Assembly (NCBI RefSeq): GCF_024626475.1
Contig: NZ_JANKHH010000007.1
Location: forward strand, 372,001 to 436,000
DNA: 64,000 nucleotides
From: Parerythrobacter lacustris
GTDB lineage: Bacteria; Pseudomonadota; Alphaproteobacteria; Sphingomonadales; Sphingomonadaceae
Reading direction: 5' to 3'
The number at the start of each line of letters is the position of its first letter. Position 1 is the first letter of the stretch. This document shows, piece by piece, positions 8,758 to 16,693 of the stretch. A program made the position numbers and the translations under genes. Below the pieces are notes generated by a model. The model searched no databases and had not been told where the DNA came from. It saw nothing but the letters and a program-made list of their open reading frames with translations.

Positions 8758-9873
8758 ATGAGCGAGCAGGTCTACATCCGCCCCGTCGGCACCACTCCCG
8801 CGCCGCAGGCCGAGCATGGCGATGCGGTGCGGCTGGCGGGTGGGATGGTCTATGCGCATCGCTTTGCGGTGATCCTGCGGCGCAATGGTATGGTTGCGGA
8901 GCGCTGGCTCGCCTCGCCGCAAACCATTGCCGGGGTGCTGGCCGAATTGCCCGAAAGCCTCGCCGCCGAAGCGCAGGCGCAGTGGGATGCGCTGTGCCGG
9001 GTCCACCCCGCGCTCGAGCTGGGCGAGCGGACCATCCGGCTCGACCAGCCGCAGGTGGTCGGCATCCTCAACGTCACGCCCGACAGTTTCAGCGACGGCG
9101 GCAAGTTCCTCGACGACCCCGAAGCGGGGCGGGCGCATGCCTCGGCCATGCTCGAGGCCGGCGCGGCGATGGTCGATATCGGGGGGGAGAGCACCCGCCC
9201 CGGCGCGCCCGCGACGTGGGAAGGGGACGAGATCGCGCGGGTGGTCCCGGCGGTCGAGTATTGCGCCGCGATGGGCGCGGCAATCAGCGTCGACACCCGC
9301 CGCGCGGCGGTGATGCAGGCGGCGCTCGATGCCGGGGCGCATGTGGTCAACGACGTGTCTGCGCTGCGCCACGATCCGCGCAGCCGCGAGTTCGTCGCCG
9401 CGCGCGGCTGCCCGGTGGTGCTGATGCACGCGCCCGGCGACGGCGCGGACCCGCATGCCGACGGGAACTACACCAATGTTGCCTTCGACGTGTTCGACGC
9501 CCTGCGCGAGCGGCGCGACGCGGCGGTGGCGGCGGGGATCGACCCGGCGCGGATCGTGCTCGATCCGGGCGTGGGTTTCGGCAAGTCGCTGGCGGAAAAC
9601 CTCGCGGTGATCAATGCGCTGCCGATGTATCACGCGCTCGGCTGCCCGCTGCTGCTGGGTGCGAGCCGCAAGCGGATGATCGGTGCGCTGAGCCACGAGG
9701 CACCGGTGGAGGACCGGCTGGGCGGCAGCATCGCGCTCGCCGTCGCGGGGATGAACGCCGGGGTGCAGCTGCTGCGGGTCCACGATGTCGCCGAAACGGT
9801 GCAGGCGCGCAACGTCTGGCGCGGCCTGCGCGACGCCGCGCTGACCGATTTTGCCGAGCTGCCAGAGGGTTGA
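8758..9873 (+). CDS. folP: Dihydropteroate synthase
   Basis: 371 residues. It condenses p-aminobenzoate with dihydropterin pyrophosphate in folate synthesis and is the target of sulfonamides. Signatures: NVTPDSFSDGG at 105-115, DIGGESTRPGA, the SVDT strand, NDVSAL, DPGVGFGKS and GASRKRMIG. The core begins near residue 98, so the first ~95 residues are an extension, as in other alphaproteobacterial enzymes. Start ATG 8758 is chosen because the protein then opens MSEQVYIRP; the frame stays open further upstream without homology-like features. It appears to be a single-gene unit. Confidence 0.95.
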   Translation: MSEQVYIRPVGTTPAPQAEHGDAVRLAGGMVYAHRFAVILRRNGMVAERWLASPQTIAGVLAELPESLAAEAQAQWDALCRVHPALELGERTIRLDQPQVVGILNVTPDSFSDGGKFLDDPEAGRAHASAMLEAGAAMVDIGGESTRPGAPATWEGDEIARVVPAVEYCAAMGAAISVDTRRAAVMQAALDAGAHVVNDVSALRHDPRSREFVAARGCPVVLMHAPGDGADPHADGNYTNVAFDVFDALRERRDAAVAAGIDPARIVLDPGVGFGKSLAENLAVINALPMYHALGCPLLLGASRKRMIGALSHEAPVEDRLGGSIALAVAGMNAGVQLLRVHDVAETVQARNVWRGLRDAALTDFAELPEG

Positions 9874-9925
9874 TTTCGCTCGCCGGGTAAAGGATAGTCG
9901 GCGCGAGGACAGGGAAGGGTTAGTC

Positions 9926-11413
9926 ATGCATCGCCGTCAATTGCTGAAAGCCGGATCGTCGCTCGCGCTGGTCGGCGGAAGCCTCATGTCGAGCGGCGTT
10001 CTGGCGAAGGAACGGCGCTTCCAGCACGCCGGCACTGCGGTCGGCGGGGCGGACCAGTCGCTTGCCTATCTTTGGCTCGACGTGCTGCTCGATGTGGCGG
10101 TGGAAGACGTGCGGCGCAACGCGGCGCGGCCGACCATCCTCGCCCGCTCGATGGCGGTAGTGACCGGCGCGATGTATGAAGCCTGGGCTCCGTTCGACGA
10201 CAAGGCGCGCGGGGTGATGTTCGGCGACAGCCTGCGCCGGCCGGCCTCGGAACGCACACTGGCGAACAAGCAGGCCGCGATCAGCTTCGCCGCCGCCTGC
10301 GCCATGCGCGACCAGTATCCCGAATCCGGCGCGATGGTCGACGCGGCATTGAAGCGCTTCGGCTACGACCCGGCGGTGGGCGTCGCCTCGCGCACCAGCG
10401 CCGCCGGGATCGGCGTGCTGGTCGGCGAGAAGCTGTGCGCGCACAAGCATGTCGACGGCGCGAACCAGCTGGGCGACGAGGTCGGCTCCGCCGGCGCGCC
10501 GTTTTCCGACTACACCGGTTACGTCCCGGTCAATACGGCCGACAAGATCTGGAACCCCGACCGCTGGCAGCCGATCACCTTCCGCCGCGACGATGGCAGC
10601 ACCTTCGCGCCCGGATTCCTGACCCCGCACTGGTACCGGGTCGAGCCTTTCGCGCTCTCCAGCCCGAGCCAGTTCCGCGCGCCCGAACCGCCGCGGGTGG
10701 GATCGGACCAGCTCAAGGCCGAGATCGACGAGGTTATCGCCTACAACGCCGGGCTGACCGACGAGCAGAAGGCGATCGTCGAATTCATGCGCGACGGGCC
10801 GGGATCGACCGGGCAGTCGGGCCATTGGCTGCGCTTCGCGCAGGATATCAGCCGCCGCGATCGCTACGATCTCGACCAGGATGTGAAGCTGTTCTTCCAG
10901 GTCGGGCAATGCGCGCACGATGCCTTCATCGCCTCGTGGGATACCAAGCGTTACTGGGACACCTCGCGCCCATGGACGCTGGTTCGCCACTATTACGGCG
11001 ACCAGACGATCAAGGGCTGGGGCGGGCCGGGCAAGGGCACCATCGAGCTGAAGGGGGCCGACTGGTACCCCTATTCGCCCTATGTCTTCGTCAGCCCGCC
11101 GTTCCCGAGCTATATCTCGGGCCACTCGACCGTCAGCGCCGCCTGCGCCGAGACGATGAAGCTGTTCACCGGGACCGACCGGCTCGAGGTCGAACTGATC
11201 CGCCGCCCGGGCGAGATCACCGAGCCGGACGCGATCGGGCAGGACGTGACGCTATGGCTGCCAACCATCTCGGGCGCAGCGGAAATGGCCGGGATCAGCC
11301 GGGTGATGGGCGGCTATCACATCCAGGCGGACAATGTCGAAGGGCTGAAGATGGGCCGCAGCGTGGGGCAGGTGGTGCACCAGCGGGCGCAGGACCTGTT
11401 CGGGCACGCGTGA
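9926..11413 (+). CDS. Vanadium-dependent haloperoxidase-like (PAP2 superfamily) exported protein
   Basis: 495 residues from ATG 9926, preceded by GGGAAGGG. The N-terminus has an arginine pair and hydrophobic core (HRRQLLKAG, then a stretch to about residue 29) compatible with Tat export. The vanadate/phosphate pocket of haloperoxidases and PAP2 phosphatases can be traced: K-x6-RP in KRYWDTSRP, PSYISGHS, and SRVMGGYHIQAD. Enzymes of this group oxidise halides with peroxide or hydrolyse phosphate esters; which applies cannot be told here. It converges on an SDR gene with a 7-base gap. Confidence 0.82.
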   Translation: MHRRQLLKAGSSLALVGGSLMSSGVLAKERRFQHAGTAVGGADQSLAYLWLDVLLDVAVEDVRRNAARPTILARSMAVVTGAMYEAWAPFDDKARGVMFGDSLRRPASERTLANKQAAISFAAACAMRDQYPESGAMVDAALKRFGYDPAVGVASRTSAAGIGVLVGEKLCAHKHVDGANQLGDEVGSAGAPFSDYTGYVPVNTADKIWNPDRWQPITFRRDDGSTFAPGFLTPHWYRVEPFALSSPSQFRAPEPPRVGSDQLKAEIDEVIAYNAGLTDEQKAIVEFMRDGPGSTGQSGHWLRFAQDISRRDRYDLDQDVKLFFQVGQCAHDAFIASWDTKRYWDTSRPWTLVRHYYGDQTIKGWGGPGKGTIELKGADWYPYSPYVFVSPPFPSYISGHSTVSAACAETMKLFTGTDRLEVELIRRPGEITEPDAIGQDVTLWLPTISGAAEMAGISRVMGGYHIQADNVEGLKMGRSVGQVVHQRAQDLFGHA

Positions 11414-11420
11414 TGGTTCG

Positions 11421-12203
11421 CTACTCCCCCGGCGATGCGGAGGACCCGGCGAGCAACCCGCCGTCGAGGGTAAGTTCGGCGCCGGTCATATAGGCGCTCT
11501 CGTCGCTGGCAAGGAAGACGCACAGCGCGGCGACTTCCTCGACCGTGCCGAAGCGTTTGAGCGGAGTGTCGGCGACGAAGGCCGCCATCCGCGCCTCGCG
11601 GTCCGGCCCGTCGCCCAGCAGCGCCTCCCACATCGGGGTGAGGATGGCGGCGGGGTGGACCGAGTTGCAGCGGATCGCCCAGCCTTGCTGCGCGCAATAG
11701 AGCGCGACCGACTTGGAATGGTTGCGGATCGCCGCCTTGCTCGCAGCATAGGCCGCCGCCCCTGGGATCCCGACCAGGCCCGAGCGCGAGGAGATGTTGA
11801 TGATCGACCCCGTGCCCGCCGCCTTCATCGCCCGGATCGCGTAGCGGCAACCGAGGAAGGTGCCGTCGGTGTTGACCGCATGGACCGCGCGCCAGTCCTC
11901 GAGCGAGCTGTGCTCCGGATCGTGCGGGCCGGGCGAATCCTCGAACCCGGTGATCCCGGCGTTGTTGACCATGACGTCGATCGCCGGTTCGCCCCGTTCG
12001 AGCGCGGTCCAGTCGGCTTCGCAGCGGACATCGAGCCGCAGGAAGTCGCACCCCATCTCTGTGGCAGCCGCCTGGCCTCCCGCGTCGTCGATATCGGTCA
12101 GCAGGACCGAAGCGCCTTCGCGCACGAAAGCATCGCAAATGCCGCGCCCGATCCCCCTTGCGCCGCCGGTGACGACACATCGCTTGCCCTGAAGTCTTGC
12201 CAT
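11421..12203 (-). CDS. SDR family NAD(P)-dependent oxidoreductase
   Basis: 260 residues, classical short-chain dehydrogenase. Cofactor motif TGGARGIG at 12-19, aspartate in LLTDIDD suggesting NAD preference, NNAG, an active-site Ser in NISSRSG, and YAASK. The C-terminal [18 protein letters not shown] is typical. The substrate cannot be predicted. A 30-residue segment ([15 protein letters not shown] region) is a longer loop than usual. Stop lies 7 bases from the convergent haloperoxidase stop, and a hypothetical gene is 40 bases upstream. Confidence 0.9.
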   Translation of the reverse strand: MARLQGKRCVVTGGARGIGRGICDAFVREGASVLLTDIDDAGGQAAATEMGCDFLRLDVRCEADWTALERGEPAIDVMVNNAGITGFEDSPGPHDPEHSSLEDWRAVHAVNTDGTFLGCRYAIRAMKAAGTGSIINISSRSGLVGIPGAAAYAASKAAIRNHSKSVALYCAQQGWAIRCNSVHPAAILTPMWEALLGDGPDREARMAAFVADTPLKRFGTVEEVAALCVFLASDESAYMTGAELTLDGGLLAGSSASPGE

Positions 12204-12243
12204 TGCCCCAGACTAGGAGCGCCCGAGGCAAGGTGCAATGGGA

Positions 12244-12690
12244 TCAGCCGCCGATCCGTTCCGACAGCTTTGCGATGGTGCGCGCCATCCAGACATCGTC
12301 GACTTCTTCAAACATGGCGTGGATCGGCTGGCCCTGTGCAACGCTGTAGGCGCTGCGCTCGACCGGGCCGATCGCGGCGATCGCACGGCCCTTGTCGAGC
12401 GCGACCGCCAGCTGCGCGATGCGCTGGCCGTGGACCTTGATGACGAAGCGCTTGGTATTGCCCTCGCCGCCTTCCTCGTTGATTTCGACATCGTCGCGGT
12501 CGGCGACCGCACCCTTTACGAGTTCGACCAAGCGGGCGAGCTTCGGGGCCTCGTCGCGGGCCCAGCGCATCCGCTCGAAATTTCCCGCGTCGATCTTGTG
12601 CGACAGCAGGTCGAGTGCGTCGCGCAACGTATCGCCAGCGAACGCGGTTGCCGTTTCATTGGCTGCGGGGGAGACGGGTCCATCGACCAT
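12244..12690 (-). CDS. Conserved-looking hypothetical protein, 148 aa
   Basis: No family is recognised. From ATG 12690 the protein has a helical N-terminal half (DALDLLSHKIDAGNFERMRW) and a beta-rich C-terminal half (FVIKVHGQRIAQLAVALDKG). It is acidic, with neither signal peptide nor membrane helix. Its start is 13 bases after the stop of the response regulator gene, so it is probably co-transcribed with it. The frame remains open upstream into that gene, but ATG 12690 is the first start outside it. Confidence 0.6.
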   Translation of the reverse strand: MVDGPVSPAANETATAFAGDTLRDALDLLSHKIDAGNFERMRWARDEAPKLARLVELVKGAVADRDDVEINEEGGEGNTKRFVIKVHGQRIAQLAVALDKGRAIAAIGPVERSAYSVAQGQPIHAMFEEVDDVWMARTIAKLSERIGG

Positions 12691-12703
12691 GTTCCTGGAA
12701 TTC

Positions 12704-14125
12704 CTATGCTGCGTTGTCGATGCCGAGATCGGCGAGCTTGCGGTAAAGAGTGGAGCGCCCAATCCCCAGACGACGCGCCACTTCGGTCATCCGGCCGCGA
12801 TAATGCCCGATGGCGAGACGGATCACGTCGGCCTCGATCTCCTCCAGCGGGCGCAGATTGCCGTCCGCCGAATAGAGCATGACCCCGACGCCTTCCTGCA
12901 TCGGGTTGCGCGGTTCGTCGGCGATCTCGCCGAGCAGTTCGGAGAGTTGCGGGAAGCTGTCGGCATTCAGCGTCTCGCTCTCGCAATAGACTGCGGCGCG
13001 GAACAGCACCGCCTGCAACTGGCGGACGTTGCCCGGCCAGTCGAAGGCGTTGAGCAGCGCGAGCGCACTGTCGCTGATCGACAGCGCCCGCAAGCCGGGT
13101 TGCGCGCCGATCCGGCTGAGGAAATAGCGCGACAGCGAGGGGATATCGCCCGCCCGCTCGCGCAGCGGCGGCATGGTGATCTTGGTTTGCGAGATCACCT
13201 CGAGCAGGGCGGGATGGAAGTATCCCTGGCCGTTGAGGTCGGCCAGCGGCAGGTTGCTGGCGCACAGCAGCCGGACATCGATCTTGAACCCGTGCTTGGC
13301 GCCGACCGGGCGAACGATGCCGGTCGACAGGGTTTCGGCCAGCTTGGCCTGCAGGTCGAGGCTCAGCCGGTCGATCTCGTCGAGCACCAGCGTGCCGGTG
13401 TCGCAATGCTGCAACGCTCCCGCCTGGCGATCGAATGCGCCGGGGAAGGCGTTCTGCTCGTGCCCGAACAGCACCGATTCGATCGAATTGGCGGGGATCC
13501 CGCGCACATTGATCATCCGGAACGGGGCTTTCACCCGCGGGCTGGAGGCATGCATCGCGCGCAGCAGCATTTCCTTGCCGGTGCCGCTTTCGCCTTCGAT
13601 CAGCACGTTGCCGTGATTACGTGCGGCCTTGGCGGCTTTGGCGAGCGCGGCACGGAAATTGGGCGCGGTGCCGATCATCGATTCGAAATCGAGCACCGGC
13701 GAAAGCTTCTCGGTCAGCGGCTGGAGCTCGTCGCGCGGGGCCTCGTGCTTGGTCGCGCTGCGCAGCGCCTGCATCAGCCGGTCCGGCGCGACGGGCTTGA
13801 TCAGATAGTCGGTCGCACCCGAGCGCATCGCCTGCACCGCAAGCAGCGGCGAAGCGCTGGCGGTGAGCACTAGGATCGGCAGCGCGGGACGGCGCTCCTT
13901 CAATTCCTCGATCAGTTCGCAAGCGTTCTCGCTCGGGACCCACTGGTCGAGGATGATGGCCGAAAGCTGCATGCCCTGCCGCGTGCCGAGCGTCGCGATC
14001 GCGGTCTCCGCATCCGACACCACAAGCGTGCGCCAACCCTCCCGCGCGGCGAGCGCGGAGATGAGCCGGCTCTGCGCCGGTTCGTCGTCGATCAGCATCA
14101 GCAGGCGCGTCTCGGTGTCGGCCAT
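12704..14125 (-). CDS. Sigma54-activator-like response regulator with a degenerate GAFTGA loop
   Basis: 473 residues with three domains. A receiver domain (acid pair LIDDE, phospho-acceptor Asp60 in ILDQWVP, Lys110 in YLIKP). An AAA+ domain with Walker A GESGTGKE at 178-185 and GTLVLDE at 244-250. A Fis-type helix-turn-helix at the end (EVARRLGIGRSTLYRKLADL). Where sigma54 activators carry GAFTGA, this one has NAFPGA (225-230), and several AAA+ positions depart from consensus. Such proteins may bind DNA without activating sigma54, as seen with some FlbD/TyrR-like relatives. It opens an apparent unit with the 148-residue protein. Confidence 0.87.
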   Translation of the reverse strand: MADTETRLLMLIDDEPAQSRLISALAAREGWRTLVVSDAETAIATLGTRQGMQLSAIILDQWVPSENACELIEELKERRPALPILVLTASASPLLAVQAMRSGATDYLIKPVAPDRLMQALRSATKHEAPRDELQPLTEKLSPVLDFESMIGTAPNFRAALAKAAKAARNHGNVLIEGESGTGKEMLLRAMHASSPRVKAPFRMINVRGIPANSIESVLFGHEQNAFPGAFDRQAGALQHCDTGTLVLDEIDRLSLDLQAKLAETLSTGIVRPVGAKHGFKIDVRLLCASNLPLADLNGQGYFHPALLEVISQTKITMPPLRERAGDIPSLSRYFLSRIGAQPGLRALSISDSALALLNAFDWPGNVRQLQAVLFRAAVYCESETLNADSFPQLSELLGEIADEPRNPMQEGVGVMLYSADGNLRPLEEIEADVIRLAIGHYRGRMTEVARRLGIGRSTLYRKLADLGIDNAA

Positions 14126-14297
14126 AATCCCCCAACGGCTCGGATCGCCGTCCCAAGGTGAAACAAGCGTCCCGTTTAGGGGCAACGGGTAAAGGCCGGA
14201 TTAAGGCTGCGCACATCGATCCACGGCACTTGAAGCGCGCGGGCGGGCGCGATAGAGCCTTGCACCGAAACCAATCACATTTCGGGGAATACGATCC

Positions 14298-14420
14298 ATG
14301 GCTGCAAACGACATGAAAGCGGCGGAGAAAACCTACACCAGCTTCATCGGCACGCTCAAATGGTCGGTGCCGGTGATCCTGCTGATCACCGCCATCGTCG
14401 TCGTGCTGATCTCGAGCTGA
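14298..14420 (+). CDS. aa3-type cytochrome c oxidase subunit IV
   Basis: A 40-residue protein that is too short for most gene callers. A polar head (MAANDMKAAEKTYTSFIGTL) is followed by KWSVPVILLITAIVVVLISS, one transmembrane helix to the end. This matches the small bacterial aa3 oxidase subunit IV family (PF07835 type). It lies 13 bases before pntAA, a neighbour arrangement I associate with sphingomonads. The oxidase catalytic subunits are not in the window. Confidence 0.85.
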   Translation: MAANDMKAAEKTYTSFIGTLKWSVPVILLITAIVVVLISS

Positions 14421-14433
14421 CCGCGCCAGCGCG

Positions 14434-15555
14434 TTGCGGATAGCCGTCCTCAAGGAGCGGGCAGCGGGCGAGACCCGTGTTGCCGCCACGCCCGAAACGG
14501 TGAAGAAATTCATCGCGCTGGGTGCCACCGTCGCGGTCGAACAGGGGGCGGGCGACGCAGCCGCGCTATCCGATGTGGCCTTTGCCGAGGCCGGGGCCGA
14601 GGTCGCTTCGGCGGCACAGGTGGTCAAGGGTGCGGATATCGTCCTTGGCATACAAGCCCCCGATGCCGACCTGCTGAAGGGCGCAAATCCGGGCGCATGG
14701 GTCGCCGCGAGCTTCGATCCGTTCGGCCGCAGGGACCGGGTCGAGGCCTATGCGGCAGCAGGGCTCGAAGCGCTGAGCATGGAATTCATGCCGCGTATCA
14801 CCCGCGCGCAGAGCATGGACGTGCTCTCCAGCCAGTCGAACCTCGCAGGCTACAAGGCAGTGCTTGCCGCTGCCGACCAATATGGCCGCGCCTTCCCGAT
14901 GATGATGACCGCCGCCGGGACGATCCAGGCCGCGCGGGTGTTCATTATGGGGGTCGGTGTGGCCGGGCTGCAGGCAATCGCGACCGCCAAGCGGCTCGGT
15001 GCGCAGGTCTCCGCGACCGACGTCCGCTCGGCGACGAAAGAGCAGATCCAGTCGCTGGGAGCGAAGCCGGTGTTCGTCGAGAGCGTCGCCGGGATTGAGG
15101 GCGAAGGCTCGGGCGGCTATGCCACCGAAATGAGCGAGGAATATCAGCAGGCGCAGGCCGAACTGGTGTCCAGCCATATCGCCAAGCAGGATATCGTCAT
15201 CACCACGGCATTGATCCCGGGCCGCGCCGCGCCCCGTCTGGTCACCGATGCGCAGATCGCGACGATGAAGCCGGGCAGCGTGATCTTCGACCTTGCCGTG
15301 GCGCAAGGCGGCAATGTCGAAGGCTCGGTCCCCGACCAGGTGGTCGAGAAGCACAGCGTCTTCATCATGGGCTATTCGAACACCCCTGCGCATCTGGCGG
15401 CGGATGCCAGCGCGCTGTTTGCGCGCAACCACTACAACTTCCTCTCCGCCTTCTGGGACAAGGAGGCGGGCAAGCCGGTGCTGGACGAGGAGATCGGGAA
15501 CGCTATCCGGCTCACGCAGGGCGGCAAGGCGGTGCATGAGAGGTTGTTGGGGTGA
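14434..15555 (+). CDS. pntAA: NAD(P) transhydrogenase subunit alpha part 1
   Basis: 373 residues from TTG 14434, which gives the usual opening M-R-I-A-V-L-K-E-R. It is the NAD(H)-binding domain I of proton-translocating transhydrogenase, which makes NADPH at the expense of the proton gradient. The family's signatures are visible: GETRVAATPETVKK, SMEFMPRITRAQSMDVLSSQ, the nucleotide fold GVGVAGLQAIATAKRLGA, then ATDVRSATKEQ, and TTALIPGRAAPRL. The gene is split from the membrane part as in other alphaproteobacteria. Its stop overlaps the next gene as GTGA. Confidence 0.93.
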   Translation: MRIAVLKERAAGETRVAATPETVKKFIALGATVAVEQGAGDAAALSDVAFAEAGAEVASAAQVVKGADIVLGIQAPDADLLKGANPGAWVAASFDPFGRRDRVEAYAAAGLEALSMEFMPRITRAQSMDVLSSQSNLAGYKAVLAAADQYGRAFPMMMTAAGTIQAARVFIMGVGVAGLQAIATAKRLGAQVSATDVRSATKEQIQSLGAKPVFVESVAGIEGEGSGGYATEMSEEYQQAQAELVSSHIAKQDIVITTALIPGRAAPRLVTDAQIATMKPGSVIFDLAVAQGGNVEGSVPDQVVEKHSVFIMGYSNTPAHLAADASALFARNHYNFLSAFWDKEAGKPVLDEEIGNAIRLTQGGKAVHERLLG

Positions 15556-16409
15556 TCGGTCTAGCTTCGAAAGCGGCTTTGGCCGTTATAGCCTCGGTCT
15601 TGCTGATTTCGGCAGGGCCTGCATCCGCCGGGGTTTCGGGAAAGTATGAGCTGAGTTGGGACATCGTCGCGACAGAAGTTCCTGCCGAGCCGTTCTGGGT
15701 CAAGGAACAGGGAGAAGTCGTTTCGACCCGCCTTCGTCCGCGCGGACTGTTCGCTCCCGAGGCGGATGTGGTGGACGCAGCGGGTGCGTTACTGGTTCCC
15801 CGTGACACCCAGATGGTTCTTGTAAACGGGCCATATCCGATGGCCTGTAACGTCAACAAGGCGGCAGCAGGCAAAGCGAAATCGAACCGCGTCTGCGTGC
15901 TCGACAGCGACCGCGATGGAGCAGTCGACACGGCATTCTCGCAGGGCATGGGCGGTGACTACTGGATGTCGCTCGAAGGCGAGCTGTCGGAGCGGAAGCT
16001 GGTGTCGGTCAAGCCGGTCGAACTTGCGACACTCGATCCGGCCGAGATGACCGATGCCCCCTATCTCTCGTTTCACTATCAGCGCATCCTCGATGGCGGC
16101 ATACAGATCCCGCTGACCCAGGAAGGGGGCGACATGGTGCGCTTCCATTTCAAGGTGGGCCGGGAAAAGAGACGCGAGTGGATGGTTCGCGAATGTCGCG
16201 AAGCAACTCTGCCGTCACAGTGCGCGAGTTCGGCTTTCCCATCGGTGCTTTCCATCGCCGGGCTGGAGCTTGAACTGCTCGAACGGCGGAAGGAAGATGT
16301 CCGGATGCGCATCCTGCGACCGTTTGGTGGGCGATCCGTCAAATTCGTGGAGATCCACGATGGCTATAACAGCGGCTCGCTGCTCTATGCCGAACTTCCG
16401 GGGGCGTAA
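15552..16409 (+). CDS. Exported hypothetical protein inserted in the pnt operon
   Basis: 285 residues from GTG 15552, overlapping the pntAA stop. A signal peptide is clear (hydrophobic AALAVIASVLLISAGPASA, cleavage after ASA at about residue 26). The body is beta-rich with cysteines near 100-120 and 215-230; no family is recognised. CVLDSDRDGAVDTAF resembles a calcium-binding DxDxDG loop. It overlaps pntAB by a single base (TAATG), so it is embedded in the operon. A periplasmic protein between pntAA and pntAB is unusual. Confidence 0.72.
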   Translation: MIGLASKAALAVIASVLLISAGPASAGVSGKYELSWDIVATEVPAEPFWVKEQGEVVSTRLRPRGLFAPEADVVDAAGALLVPRDTQMVLVNGPYPMACNVNKAAAGKAKSNRVCVLDSDRDGAVDTAFSQGMGGDYWMSLEGELSERKLVSVKPVELATLDPAEMTDAPYLSFHYQRILDGGIQIPLTQEGGDMVRFHFKVGREKRREWMVRECREATLPSQCASSAFPSVLSIAGLELELLERRKEDVRMRILRPFGGRSVKFVEIHDGYNSGSLLYAELPGA

Positions 16410-16693
16410 TGGACTTTATCTCGATCCTCTCGATCTTCGTGCTGGCCTGCTTTGTCGGCTATTACGTCGTGTGGTCGGTCACCCCGGCGCTGCACACGCC
16501 GCTGATGGCGGTGACCAATGCGATTTCCTCTGTGATCATCGTCGGCGCGCTGATCGCCAGCGCGGAGGCGGGGAGTGATATCGCCAAGTGGCTCGGCCTT
16601 GCCGGCGTGGTGCTGGCGAGCGTCAATATCTTCGGCGGCTTTGCTGTGACCGAGCGGATGCTGGCGATGTACAAGAAGAAGGAGAAGAAGTGA
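16409..16693 (+). CDS. pntAB: NAD(P) transhydrogenase subunit alpha part 2
   Basis: 94 residues, three transmembrane helices of the membrane domain II: ILSIFVLACFVGYYVVW, AVTNAISSVIIVGALIA and GVVLASVNIFGGFAVTERML. The HTPLMAVTNAISS and GFAVTERMLAMY elements are family signatures. The ATG overlaps the preceding stop (TAATG) and its own stop overlaps the pntB start (TGATG), so translation is coupled throughout. Confidence 0.93.
   Translation: MDFISILSIFVLACFVGYYVVWSVTPALHTPLMAVTNAISSVIIVGALIASAEAGSDIAKWLGLAGVVLASVNIFGGFAVTERMLAMYKKKEKK

Noticed and set aside
8362-8761. Two short frames in the folP leader
   Set aside because: Arg/Ser-rich composition, no family pattern, different frames equally open; treated as non-coding.
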